Assembly: GCF_039839375.1 (NCBI RefSeq)
Contig: NZ_JBDOQU010000011.1
Coordinates: 62,001 to 126,000, forward strand
DNA from: JBDOQU01 sp039839375
GTDB lineage: Bacteria > Pseudomonadota > Alphaproteobacteria > DSM-16000 > Inquilinaceae
DNA length: 64,000 nucleotides
Direction: 5' to 3'
Shown here: in pieces, positions 36,188 to 44,360 of the stretch
Layout of the letters: every line of letters starts with the position of its first letter
Position numbering within the stretch: position 1 is the first letter of the stretch
The notes under the pieces: model-generated
The model's input: the letters and a program-made list of their open reading frames with translations, nothing else
Database searches by the model: none
Told to the model about the DNA's origin: nothing
Made by a program: the position numbers and the translations under genes

Positions 36188-36820
36188 CTATGCGCGTCTG
36201 GCGGTTGCCAACAGTCCCGCCGCCCCAAGCATCATGGCGCCCGTTACGCGGTTCAAGAGAAGAAGCCGCCTTCCCGAGGGGTGCATAGATCGGATGATGC
36301 TGCCAGCGAGCGCCCAGCCCATGGCAGCGGCGAACTCAACCGCAATGTAAATTGCTCCGAGAACGACAAGCTGAAAAGTGAAGGAGCTGCCAGCATCCGA
36401 AGCGATGAACTGGGGAACAAAGGCCGTGAAAAGCAGGACAGCCTTGGGATTGGTCATCGCGACGATAAATTCCCGACGCGCCAAGGCGGAAACACTCCCA
36501 ATATGCGCAACGCCCGTTGTCCCCTCTTGGGTATTGTCCCGACCAATCATCATCTTCGCGCCAAGATAGGCGAGATAAAGGACACCAGCCCATTTGATGA
36601 TCCGGAACGCGAGTTCGGAGGCCTCCAGTAACGCGCCCAAACCAACGATCATGATCGCGATCATCAAGACGAAGGCGATGCACCGGCCTACCAAGGCTGT
36701 GGCTGCAGGCAGAAAGCCTTCCCGGCTGCCATTCACAAACGCGAGCAGATTGTTCGCGCCAGGCGAGGCCGCAACGATAGCTGCCGCAGGAAGGAACAGC
36801 AGGAGTTGTGCAAGCGTCAT
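36188..36820 (-). CDS. LysE/RhtB-family amino acid exporter
   Basis: Inner-membrane efflux permease of 210 residues with about six hydrophobic helices. The family signature is in the N-terminal region: PAAAIVAASPGANNLLAFVN (LysE members have PGP or PGA here), followed by IMIVGLGALLEASELAFRII, VLYLAYLGAKMMIGRD and AVLLFTAFVPQFI. Base composition is clearly lower than the neighbours (about 52-62% GC in the 60-bp lines I counted), suggesting a more recent arrival. No LysR-type regulator gene is adjacent. The substrate could be lysine, homoserine, threonine or a related amino acid. Confidence 0.88.
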   Translation of the reverse strand: MTLAQLLLFLPAAAIVAASPGANNLLAFVNGSREGFLPAATALVGRCIAFVLMIAIMIVGLGALLEASELAFRIIKWAGVLYLAYLGAKMMIGRDNTQEGTTGVAHIGSVSALARREFIVAMTNPKAVLLFTAFVPQFIASDAGSSFTFQLVVLGAIYIAVEFAAAMGWALAGSIIRSMHPSGRRLLLLNRVTGAMMLGAAGLLATARRA

Positions 36821-36923
36821 GATAAAAATCTAATGCTGCCTTGCCTTGAATGATAGATCACATCGATCGCAAGGCCGCTTGGCAGCGTGCGCGATGGAGA
36901 GCATATAGAAGATCGCCGTTCCG

Positions 36924-38093
36924 ATGACTTCCCCGCCGCCGGCGGGACAGAAAACCAGCATAGTGGCCGAACCCGTCCGATCCCCCGTACCCACGACAAT
37001 CCGGGCCGCCCGGCTGGAAGACATTCCCGATCTTCTGGCGCTGGAGGAGAAGGCGTTCGCCACCGACCGCATCTCCCGGCGCAGCTTCCACCATATCCTG
37101 ACCCGGGGCCACGCGATCAGCCTTCTGGCCGAGCGCGAGGGGCTGGCGGCGGGATATGCGCTGGTCTTCCTGCGGCGCGGAACATCGCTCGCCCGGCTCT
37201 ATTCGCTGGCCGTCGATCCCGCCTTCCGGGGGCTGGGCATCGGCGAGACGCTGCTGAACGCGGCGGAGGTCGCGGCGTCGGCCGCGGACGCGCTGTTCAT
37301 GCGGCTGGAGGTCCGGGCGGACAATGAGCACGCGATCAAGCTCTATCGCCATCTGGGCTATCGCAGCTTCGGCCGGTATGTCGACTATTACGAGGACCAT
37401 GCCGAGGCGTTGCGGTTCGAGAAGCGGCTGGACCAGCCGGCGACGCCGCGCGACGCACCGGTCCCCTACTATCCGCAATCGACGGAGTTCACCTGCGGGC
37501 CCGCCGCGCTGATGATGGCGATGCGCGCCCACGATCCGTCGGTGGAGCTGTCGCGCCGGATGGAGATCCAGCTCTGGCGGGAGGCGACCACCGTCTACAT
37601 GGCGTCCGGCTATGGCGGGTGCGGCCCCTTCGGGCTGGCGCTCGCCGCCCACAGGCGCGGCTTCAAGGTCCGGGTCCAGGTCAGCGGCGACGGCTACCTG
37701 TTCCTGGACAGCGTGCGGTCGGAAGAGAAGAAGGCCGTCATGCGGCTGGTCCAGGACGAGTTCCGCCGCGAAGCCGACGCCACGGACATCGAGATCGTCC
37801 CCCATCCGATGTCGCTGGAGGAGATCACGGCGAGCGTCGATGCGGGGGCCTTTCCCGTCATCCTGGTCAGTCTCTACCGGCTGACCGGGGAGAAGGCGCC
37901 GCACTGGATCGTCGTCCATGGCTACGACCGCCGGTTCGTCTACGCCCACGACCCCTTCATCGATCCGGACGAGCTGGACGTGGCGGCGGACAAGATCAGC
38001 ATGCCGATCCCGCGTTGGGCGTTCGAGCGGATGGCCCGCTACGGCAAATCGAAGCTGCGGGCGGCGGTGATCGTCGAGAAAAGGAAGGCTTGA
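36924..38093 (+). CDS. GNAT acetyltransferase fused to a C39-like cysteine peptidase domain
   Basis: Two-domain cytosolic protein of 389 residues. The GNAT domain (about 22-168) is RimI-like, with LYSLAVDPAFRGLGIGETLL (acetyl-CoA motif A) and NEHAIKLYRHLGYRSFGR (motif B). The second domain (about 178-385) is a papain-like C39 peptidase: PYYPQSTEFTCGPAALMMAM with Cys191, APHWIVVHGYD with His327 and YAHDPF with Asp343, completing a plausible triad. No exporter is attached, unlike bacteriocin C39 peptidases. The start is ATG 36924; a GTG at 36963 is possible. It directly abuts the RimK-like gene, with no gap between the stop and the next ATG. Confidence 0.85.
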   Translation: MTSPPPAGQKTSIVAEPVRSPVPTTIRAARLEDIPDLLALEEKAFATDRISRRSFHHILTRGHAISLLAEREGLAAGYALVFLRRGTSLARLYSLAVDPAFRGLGIGETLLNAAEVAASAADALFMRLEVRADNEHAIKLYRHLGYRSFGRYVDYYEDHAEALRFEKRLDQPATPRDAPVPYYPQSTEFTCGPAALMMAMRAHDPSVELSRRMEIQLWREATTVYMASGYGGCGPFGLALAAHRRGFKVRVQVSGDGYLFLDSVRSEEKKAVMRLVQDEFRREADATDIEIVPHPMSLEEITASVDAGAFPVILVSLYRLTGEKAPHWIVVHGYDRRFVYAHDPFIDPDELDVAADKISMPIPRWAFERMARYGKSKLRAAVIVEKRKA

Positions 38094-39584
38094 ATGAACG
38101 GCTGGGTGATCGTCGTCGACAGGCGGTCGGACTTCACCGGCAGCGAACAGGGCCGGACGGTGGCGACCACGCGGGAATATATCGCCGGGGCGCGGACCAA
38201 CGGGAACGGCAGGCCCGGAAACAGCAAGGCCGGGGGCGTGACGCCCAAGATCATCAACCTGTCGCGCAACCACGCCTACCTGTCCACGGGCTATTACTGC
38301 TCCCTGCTGGCGGAGGCGCGGGGACACCGGGTGATCCCGGCGGTGGAGACCATCCTGGAGCTGCGGCAGAAGAGCCTCTACGGCTATGCGCTGCCGGACC
38401 TGGAGGAAGACCTGAACCGGCGGGTGAAGCGGCTGAGCCAGCCGCCGGAAGGGCCGTTCAAGCTGCTGATCTGCTTCGGCGACGCCGACGATCCCCGCTT
38501 CTCCGCCTTCGGGCGGCGGGCGTTCGACTGGTTCCGCGCACCAATCCTGGAGGTCAAGGTCCGGTTCGGCGAATGGTTCAGGATCACCGGCATCCGCCCC
38601 GTCTCCATCACCGATCTGGACGAGGACCAGATGGCGCAGTTCCACGCTGCCTTGGACCGCTACACGCGGCGAAGCTGGCAGGAGCCCCGGAGCAAGACGC
38701 CCGCCAAATACACGCTGGCGGTGCTGCAGAACCCGAAGGAGGGCATGGCGCCGTCGGGGGCCAAGGCGTTCCAGCGCCTGACCCGCGTCGCGGAAGCGAT
38801 GGGCGTGGATGTCGAGCTGATCGGGAAGAAGGACTATCTGCGGCTGGCGGAATATGACGCACTGTTCATCCGGGAGACGACGGCGATCGACGACCACACC
38901 TACCGTTTCGCCAAGCGCGCGGAGCAGGAAGGGATGCCGGTCATGGACGACCCGACTTCCATCCTGCGCTGCACCAACAAGGTCTATCTGGCGGAGCTGC
39001 TGCGCGCCCACAACGTGCCGACGCCCCGGACGGTCATCGTCGACAGCCTGAAGAACATAGAGCGGCTGGAGGGGGAGATCGCCTATCCGATCGTGCTCAA
39101 GATCCCCGACGGGTCGTTCTCCCGCGGCGTCTACAAGGCCAAGGACAGGCGCGAGCTGAACCAGATGGCCGAGGCGCTTCTGGAGGATTCCGACGTCATC
39201 CTGGCCCAGGAATACATGTATACGGAGTATGACTGGCGGGTCGGCGTCCTGGATGGGGAGCCGCTGTTCGTCTGCCAGTACCTGATGGCGGCCAAACACT
39301 GGCAGATCGTCAAGCATATGGGCGACGGCAAGTATGACGAGGGTCGGTTCAAGACCTTCGCCGTCGACGATGCCCCCCGCGAGGTCGTCGAGGTCGCGGT
39401 CAAGGCGGCGCGGCTGATCGGCGACGGGCTCTACGGGGTGGACCTCAAGCAGAACGACCGGGGCGTTTTCGTGATCGAGATCAACGACAATCCAAACCTC
39501 GACGCCAATATCGAGGATGCGGTGCTGAAGGATGAGCTGTGGCGACGGATCGTGCGCTGGTACCTGAAGCGCCTGGAGGCATGA
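38094..39584 (+). CDS. RimK-family ATP-grasp ligase
   Basis: Probable ATP-dependent carboxylate-amine ligase, 496 residues, longer than E. coli RimK (300) because of an N-terminal RimK-associated domain (about 1-195; LSRNHAYLSTGYYCSLLAEA, LLICFGDADDPRF, RITGIRPVSITDL). The ATP-grasp part (about 200-496) shows FIRETTAIDDHTYRFAKRAE, PTPRTVIVDSL, PIVLKIPDGSFSRGVYKA (ATP lysine), VILAQEYMYTEYDWRVGVLD, GDGLYGVDLKQ and VIEINDNPNLD (Mg2+ ligands Glu and Asn). The acceptor is unknown; RimK adds glutamate to ribosomal protein S6, but the pairing with a C39-GNAT protein points elsewhere. It overlaps azlC as ATGA. Confidence 0.9.
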   Translation: MNGWVIVVDRRSDFTGSEQGRTVATTREYIAGARTNGNGRPGNSKAGGVTPKIINLSRNHAYLSTGYYCSLLAEARGHRVIPAVETILELRQKSLYGYALPDLEEDLNRRVKRLSQPPEGPFKLLICFGDADDPRFSAFGRRAFDWFRAPILEVKVRFGEWFRITGIRPVSITDLDEDQMAQFHAALDRYTRRSWQEPRSKTPAKYTLAVLQNPKEGMAPSGAKAFQRLTRVAEAMGVDVELIGKKDYLRLAEYDALFIRETTAIDDHTYRFAKRAEQEGMPVMDDPTSILRCTNKVYLAELLRAHNVPTPRTVIVDSLKNIERLEGEIAYPIVLKIPDGSFSRGVYKAKDRRELNQMAEALLEDSDVILAQEYMYTEYDWRVGVLDGEPLFVCQYLMAAKHWQIVKHMGDGKYDEGRFKTFAVDDAPREVVEVAVKAARLIGDGLYGVDLKQNDRGVFVIEINDNPNLDANIEDAVLKDELWRRIVRWYLKRLEA

Positions 39585-40324
39585 ACCCCGCCGCTTCTCC
39601 CCACGCCGACGCCTACGGCTCCCCCGCCCGCGCTTTCCGCGGCGCGGCGCGGGATGTCGTCGGCGCGCCGGCCCTCGTGCTGGGCGCCAGCTATGTCGGC
39701 TTCGGCTCGCTGGTCCGCGGCGCTGACCTTTCCATTTTCGCCGGGATATTCTCCACCGTCACCGGATGGGCGCTGCCGGGGCAGATCGCGCTGATCGAAC
39801 TTTACGGCATCGGGGCGTCGGTGCTGGCGATCGCCATCGCGGTGGCGCTGACCAACGTCCGGCTGATGCCGATGACGCTCGCGCTGATGCCCTATCTGCG
39901 CCACCCCGGCACGCCGCGCTGGCGCTATTACGCCGCAGCGCATCTGATCGCCGTCACCGGCTGGGTCCAAACCATGCGTCGGGCGCCCGACCTGCCGGCG
40001 GAGGAGCGGCTGCCCTACTTGGTGGGATTCTCCGGAACGCTGTGGGTTCTGACGATCGTCTCGACAGGCGTCGGCTGGTTTCTGGCCGGAGCGGTCCCGC
40101 CCTCGGTCTCGCTCGGCCTGGTCTTCCTGAACCCGATCTATTTCATGCTGGTGTTGACGGCCGACCTGCGCGACCGGGCGCGCCTGCGGGCGATGCTGCT
40201 GGGCGCGCTCTGCGGCCCGCTCTTCCACCTGATCTCGCCCAACTGGGGACTGCTGCTGACCGGGCTGGTCGCCGGCACGATCGCCTATCTGCCGAAATGG
40301 CTGGAGGCGCGGCGGCATGGCTGA
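39581..40324 (+). CDS. azlC: AzlC-family branched-chain amino acid exporter subunit
   Basis: Large subunit of an AzlCD-type exporter, 247 residues, with about five to six membrane helices: ALVLGASYVGFGSLVRGAD, GWALPGQIALIELYGIGA, LAIAIAVALTNVRLMPMTLA (the AzlC signature with NxRxxxM), AAAHLIAVTGWVQTM, and C-terminal helices. The frame is open upstream to 39539, but the ATG at 39581 overlaps the ligase stop as ATGA and gives the family N-terminus. AzlD follows with an 8-bp overlap. The substrate (branched-chain amino acids or another amine) is inferred from the family only. Confidence 0.9.
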   Translation: MNPAASPHADAYGSPARAFRGAARDVVGAPALVLGASYVGFGSLVRGADLSIFAGIFSTVTGWALPGQIALIELYGIGASVLAIAIAVALTNVRLMPMTLALMPYLRHPGTPRWRYYAAAHLIAVTGWVQTMRRAPDLPAEERLPYLVGFSGTLWVLTIVSTGVGWFLAGAVPPSVSLGLVFLNPIYFMLVLTADLRDRARLRAMLLGALCGPLFHLISPNWGLLLTGLVAGTIAYLPKWLEARRHG

Positions 40325-40664
40325 ATTCTTCGGGAGCGCGTGGTTCTACATCATCATGCTGGTCGGCGCGGCCGTCACCTATTTCTGGCGCGGCCTCGGC
40401 GTCGCGCTGGCCGGCCGGATCGGGCCATCGAGCCGGCTTCTGGACTGGATCGGCTGCGTCGCCTACGCGCTGCTGGCCGGGCTGATCGCCCGCATGATCG
40501 TGCTGCCGATCGGCCCGCTGGCGGAGGTCGGGCTGGGCACGCGCCTCACCTCCGTCGCGGTCGCCGCCGCCGTCTATCTGGCGCTGCGCCGGAACCTGCT
40601 GCTGGGCGTCCTCGCGGGCTCCGTGACGCTGGTCCTGCTGAACTGGGGGGCGTTGCAGGGCTGA
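40317..40664 (+). CDS. azlD: AzlD-family small exporter subunit
   Basis: Small partner of AzlC, 115 residues, with three to four membrane helices: WFYIIMLVGAAVTYFWRG, WIGCVAYALLAGLIARMIVL, and RLTSVAVAAAVYLALRRNLL followed by LGVLAGSVTLVLLNW. The pattern (long first helix with TYxWR, then a LARM-type motif) fits the AzlD family. It overlaps azlC by 8 bp and is the last gene of the plus-strand unit that starts with the GNAT-C39 gene. Confidence 0.9.
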   Translation: MAEFFGSAWFYIIMLVGAAVTYFWRGLGVALAGRIGPSSRLLDWIGCVAYALLAGLIARMIVLPIGPLAEVGLGTRLTSVAVAAAVYLALRRNLLLGVLAGSVTLVLLNWGALQG

Positions 40665-40674
40665 GATCCGCCAT

Positions 40675-41037
40675 TCAGGCAGCGGCGTCGAGAGCCATCT
40701 CAGCGGTGATTCGCGACCACGGCACGGAGACGGCACCCTTCCGATCGCGTTCGACCAAGCCCGCTTCGACCAGCATGGCGACATCGGCATGGACGCCGCG
40801 ATAGTCGCGGTCGAGATCGCGGGCCAGCGCGCGAATGGATGAAGGTCCCCGGCCGCGCAGGGTCCGCAACAGAACCCAGCGGTTCGGAGTCAGCACCTTC
40901 AGCAGGCCTTCCATGGTTTCGAAGGAGATATGGCTATCGCCGGAAGTACGCTCCCCTGCGTCCAGCCGTTTAGCCATCTCCATCGATCGGTCGATGAAGG
41001 ATTCGAGGTTTTCAATTTGCAACCTGACTTCGTTCAT
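40675..41037 (-). CDS. Winged-helix DNA-binding protein (MarR-like, antitoxin-like)
   Basis: Small DNA-binding protein of 120 residues. A helical N-terminus (about 1-35) is followed by a winged helix: LLKVLTPNRWVLLRTLRGRG, then PSSIRALARDLDRDYRGVHADVAMLVEAGLVERDRKG. This is the architecture of the HVO_A0114-type HTH proteins that often serve as antitoxins or autoregulators. AGGAAAGG precedes the ATG. I looked for a TumE-like toxin next to it and found none: upstream there are only 179 bp of low-GC sequence before the divergent kinase, and downstream it converges on azlD. It could regulate itself or the kinase. Confidence 0.75.
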   Translation of the reverse strand: MNEVRLQIENLESFIDRSMEMAKRLDAGERTSGDSHISFETMEGLLKVLTPNRWVLLRTLRGRGPSSIRALARDLDRDYRGVHADVAMLVEAGLVERDRKGAVSVPWSRITAEMALDAAA

Positions 41038-41216
41038 TTCGCCTTTCCTCGCCTCATTGAAAATGCTTCAGGACTTATCGCCATTCAATGTCGGACGCTG
41101 CAAATTATGCAGATGTGCGTCATTGGACATGGCAATGGGAGAGAAAGCACATTTAGAATTTCTTCGCCGATCGCTCACGGGCATCTAAGTGCGATTCCAT
41201 CAAAAGGGCAGTAATC

Positions 41217-42410
41217 TTGGACACTCCAATGGATGGCGTCGCAAAGGATGACCTTGCCGCCATCAGGCGAATTCCGGCCATCCCTTCAATCCTCAACGTA
41301 GTCTGCCGGAGCACGGGCATGGGCTTTGCGGCCGTTGCGCGGGTGACGGAAGATCGTTGGGTTGCCTGCGAAGTGCTGGACAACGTCCATTTCGGCTTGC
41401 CGGCCGGCGGCGAGCTTCCGGTCGAGACGACGCTGTGTCATGAGGTCCGGCACAGCCGCGAGGAAATCATCATCGAGAACGTGGCCGAGGATCCGGTCTA
41501 CGCCGCGCATCACACGCCGCGCCTCTACAAGCTCCAGAGCTATATTTCAGTGCCGATCATCCTGCCGGACGGAACCTTCTTCGGCACGCTGTGCGCGATC
41601 GACGCGAAGCCCGCCAAGATCAGGAACGAAGCCACGATCGGCATGTTCAGGCTCTTCGCCGAACTGATCGCCTACCATCTGCACAGCGATCAGGAACTCT
41701 CCCATAGCCAGGCCGAGGTGTTGGACCAGGCGGAGACGGCCCAGCTTCGGGAGCAGTTCATCGTGGTGCTGGGCCACGATCTGAGGAACCCCCTGGCCGC
41801 GATCAAGGGCGGCCTGCACATCATAGGCGGAGTGCACAAGGACCAGCAGACCAGCCAGGTGGTCGGGCTGATGCACCAAAGCGTCTCCCGCATGTCCGGC
41901 CTGATCGACAATCTTCTCGACTTCGCGCGCGGACGGCTGGGCGACGGGATTTCGCTGCGCCGGGAGCCTGAGCGCCGCCTGGAACAGACGCTTGTCCAGG
42001 TGATCGACGAGATCAAAGCGGGCCACCCGCAGCGGACCATAGAAGCGAGATTCGACCTGCCCCCCGGAATCGATGTGGACCATGCCCGCATCGCCCAGAT
42101 GTTCTCCAACCTGCTAGGCAATGCGGTCAGCCATGGCGCGGAGGATCTGCCCGTCATGGTCGATGCGGCGGTCGTCGGCGGGGCGCTGGAGCTTTCGGTC
42201 GCGAATGGCGGCGATCCGATACCCCCGAAGACCATGGAGCGATTGTTTCAGCCGTTCCACCGGCGCGAGGTGCGGCCGAACCTGGAAGGCATCGGGCTGG
42301 GGCTGTACATCGCCGGCGAGATCGCCAAGGCCCATGGAGGCACGCTGGACGTGAAGTCGGACGAGGAGGAGACGCGGTTCACGTTCCGGATGCCGATCAC
42401 CGCAGCGTAG
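41217..42410 (+). CDS. GAF-domain sensor histidine kinase (orphan)
   Basis: Soluble sensor kinase of 397 residues with no membrane segment. A GAF domain (about 20-160) has GMGFAAVARVTEDRWVACEV, SYISVPIILPDGTFFGTLCAID. HisKA follows with the phosphoacceptor His187 in VVLGHDLRNPLAAIKGG. The HATPase_c domain (about 280-395) shows the N box FSNLLGNAVSHG, a degenerate G1, FQPFHRREVRPN and the G2 box GIGLGLYIAGEIAKAHGG. The start is a TTG at 41217 with AAAGGG 8 nt upstream; the ATG at 41229 is an alternative. No response regulator is adjacent. The GAF type resembles light- or redox-responsive bacterial kinases, but the ligand is not readable. Confidence 0.88.
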   Translation: MDTPMDGVAKDDLAAIRRIPAIPSILNVVCRSTGMGFAAVARVTEDRWVACEVLDNVHFGLPAGGELPVETTLCHEVRHSREEIIIENVAEDPVYAAHHTPRLYKLQSYISVPIILPDGTFFGTLCAIDAKPAKIRNEATIGMFRLFAELIAYHLHSDQELSHSQAEVLDQAETAQLREQFIVVLGHDLRNPLAAIKGGLHIIGGVHKDQQTSQVVGLMHQSVSRMSGLIDNLLDFARGRLGDGISLRREPERRLEQTLVQVIDEIKAGHPQRTIEARFDLPPGIDVDHARIAQMFSNLLGNAVSHGAEDLPVMVDAAVVGGALELSVANGGDPIPPKTMERLFQPFHRREVRPNLEGIGLGLYIAGEIAKAHGGTLDVKSDEEETRFTFRMPITAA

Positions 42411-42413
42411 AAG

Positions 42414-43457
42414 CTAAGGCGACGCCACCCGGTAGGCGGCGCGGAGCACGTCCAGCAGGTCGAAGATGCGGGCGGCGTAGTGGTCGCGGACGGTGAAGCG
42501 GCCGGGGCCGTGGCCGCGTAGTTCCGCCTCCAGCCCGTCGACCATGCGGCGCAGGCGCTTCTGGTGGAGGCCGAGGCGTCGCTGGAGCGGATCGGTCAGG
42601 ATGCCGGCGAAGGCGGCCAGCACGGCGGCCATCGCCATCATGCCGCCGGTCACGCCGGCGACGAAGGCGGTCGATCCCGCCGCCGGCATCAGCCCGTACC
42701 ACAGCCCGCCGACGCCCGACCCCAGCGGGAAGCTGGCGATGGCGGCGTGCTGCGCCATGGCGTGGGCGACCGTGGGGCCGAGGGTGAGCATCCCCGGCGT
42801 GAGTTGCTTGAAGGCGAGCGCGCCGACGCCGGCGGTCAGCAGGGCCGTCGCGAGATCGCCCGCCGCGACGCGGCTGCCGGCGTAGGTCGCCATCGCTTCG
42901 GTCAGCCAGTCCCGGAATTCCGGATCGTCGGCCCGCCGGCCGACGGCGAGCAGGGTTTCCTCCAGCATCGCGTGGATGCGCGGATCGCTGAAAATCTCCT
43001 CAGCCAGCGCGTCGCGGAGGAAGCGCCGTTCGCGCCCCTCCCCGTCGATCTGGGCGTAGGGCAGCTCCAGCAATTCGGAGAAGACACGCCATTCGATCTC
43101 CCGCGCCACGTCGGAAGGGAAGAAGATTTGGCGACGGTCGAGCCAGTCCGCGACCTTCGCCGCCCCCAGCCTGCGCGAGCCGGCGGCGCTTGCCCTGACC
43201 GCCATATGGGGAAGCGCCAGCGACAGGTTGAGCGGCGCGCGCGCCATGTCCCAGCCGACGGCGCGGCGGTGGAGCGCAAGGGACGGGCGGAAGCTGAAAT
43301 TCCGGTCGACGAACGGCTCTATCCGCGCCTTGCGGGCGACGACATAGCGTCCGATCGCGTCATCCACGATCCGCCGCACCTGATCCCGGTCGATGTCGCC
43401 CTCCATGGGGGCAAGGTCGGCTTCCGGCATCCGTCGCCCTTCCGTTTGGTCCTCCAT
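42414..43457 (-). CDS. Membrane-associated protein of unknown function
   Basis: Unrecognised protein of 347 residues. The first half is soluble and arginine-rich: RIVDDAIGRYVVARKARIEPFV, then FVDRNFSFRPSLALHRRAVGWD and MARAPLNLSLALPH, a motif block that looks conserved. The middle (about 85-200) is helical and charged. From about residue 200 there are two to three hydrophobic helices, LATALLTAGVGALAFKQL and STAFVAGVTGGMMAMAAVLA (plus AAFAGI). A final charged helix and RFTVRDHYAARIFDLLDVLR end it. GC-rich codon use matches neighbours, so it is a real gene. It lies 26 bp downstream of purU on the same strand, and its 3' end almost touches the convergent kinase gene. Confidence 0.75.
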   Translation of the reverse strand: MEDQTEGRRMPEADLAPMEGDIDRDQVRRIVDDAIGRYVVARKARIEPFVDRNFSFRPSLALHRRAVGWDMARAPLNLSLALPHMAVRASAAGSRRLGAAKVADWLDRRQIFFPSDVAREIEWRVFSELLELPYAQIDGEGRERRFLRDALAEEIFSDPRIHAMLEETLLAVGRRADDPEFRDWLTEAMATYAGSRVAAGDLATALLTAGVGALAFKQLTPGMLTLGPTVAHAMAQHAAIASFPLGSGVGGLWYGLMPAAGSTAFVAGVTGGMMAMAAVLAAFAGILTDPLQRRLGLHQKRLRRMVDGLEAELRGHGPGRFTVRDHYAARIFDLLDVLRAAYRVASP

Positions 43458-43483
43458 CCGGTGAGAAGATGGGGACGGGCAGG

Positions 43484-44335
43484 CTACTTGAACACCACCG
43501 TCTTGTTGCCGTTCAGCAGCACCCGCCGTTCGATATGGTACTTCACGGCGCGCGCCAGCACGACGCTTTCGATATCCCGCCCGGTGGCGACGAGGTCGTC
43601 CGGCGTCAACGCATGGTCAACGCGGGCCACCTCCTGCTCGATGATCGGGCCTTCGTCCAGGTCGGCGGTCACATAATGGGCGGTCGCCCCGATCAGCTTC
43701 ACGCCCCGCGCGTGGGCCTGATGATAGGGCTTCGCGCCCTTGAAGCTGGGCAGGAAGGAATGGTGGATGTTGATCACCCGCCCCTCCAGCTTCCGACACA
43801 GATCATCGGACAGCACCTGCATGTAGCGGGCGAGCACGATCGTATCGACGGAGAGGTCGTCGACCAGGGCCAGCAGCTTGGCTTCCTGCGCGGCCTTGGT
43901 CTCCGCCGTGACCGGCAGATGGTGGAACGGGATGTCGTAGCTGGCGGCAAGCTTATAGAAATCCCGATGGTTGGAGACGATGGCCGGAATTTCCATCGGC
44001 AGCGCGCCGAGGCCATAGCGGTAGAGCAGATCGTTCAGGCAATGGCCGAGCCTGGAGACCATCAGCAGCACGCGCGGCTTCACCGACTGGTCGTGGATAT
44101 TCCAGCCCATGGCGAACCGTTCGCCGATCGGTGCGAACTCCTCCCGCAGCAATGCGGGATCGGCCGCCGAGCGCGCAGCGTCGAAATGGACGCGCATGAA
44201 GAACAGGCCGGTGCCGCGATCCCAGAACTGGGCGCTGTCGACGATGTTGCAGCCGCGTTCGGTCAGGAAGCCGGAGACGGCGTGGACGATGCCGATCGTG
44301 TCCGGGCAGGACAGGGTCAGGATGTGCTGGGACAT
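43484..44335 (-). CDS. purU: Formyltetrahydrofolate deformylase
   Basis: Hydrolyses 10-formyl-THF to formate and THF, balancing the one-carbon pool. The product of 283 residues is the usual length. An N-terminal ACT domain (about 1-80; LTLSCPDTIGIVHAVSGFLTE) is followed by a formyltransferase-type domain with VSNHRDFYKLAASYDIPF, VLARYMQVLSDDLC, INIHHSFLPSFKGAKPYHQA (catalytic His) and ATAHYVTADLDEGPIIEQEV (catalytic Asp region). Another one-carbon gene, fhs, lies about 5.6 kb away, so formate/THF metabolism is represented twice in the window. Confidence 0.97.
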   Translation of the reverse strand: MSQHILTLSCPDTIGIVHAVSGFLTERGCNIVDSAQFWDRGTGLFFMRVHFDAARSAADPALLREEFAPIGERFAMGWNIHDQSVKPRVLLMVSRLGHCLNDLLYRYGLGALPMEIPAIVSNHRDFYKLAASYDIPFHHLPVTAETKAAQEAKLLALVDDLSVDTIVLARYMQVLSDDLCRKLEGRVINIHHSFLPSFKGAKPYHQAHARGVKLIGATAHYVTADLDEGPIIEQEVARVDHALTPDDLVATGRDIESVVLARAVKYHIERRVLLNGNKTVVFK

Positions 44336-44360
44336 GAGGAAAGCCGGTGTTGGAGAGGAT

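Noticed and set aside
36924..39584. Class II bacteriocin processing locus
   Set aside because: The C39 domain is not fused to an ABC exporter, and no double-glycine leader peptide gene is visible nearby.
40675..41216. Complete toxin-antitoxin pair built around the winged-helix gene
   Set aside because: Both strands of the flanking gap were read and no toxin-like frame was found.
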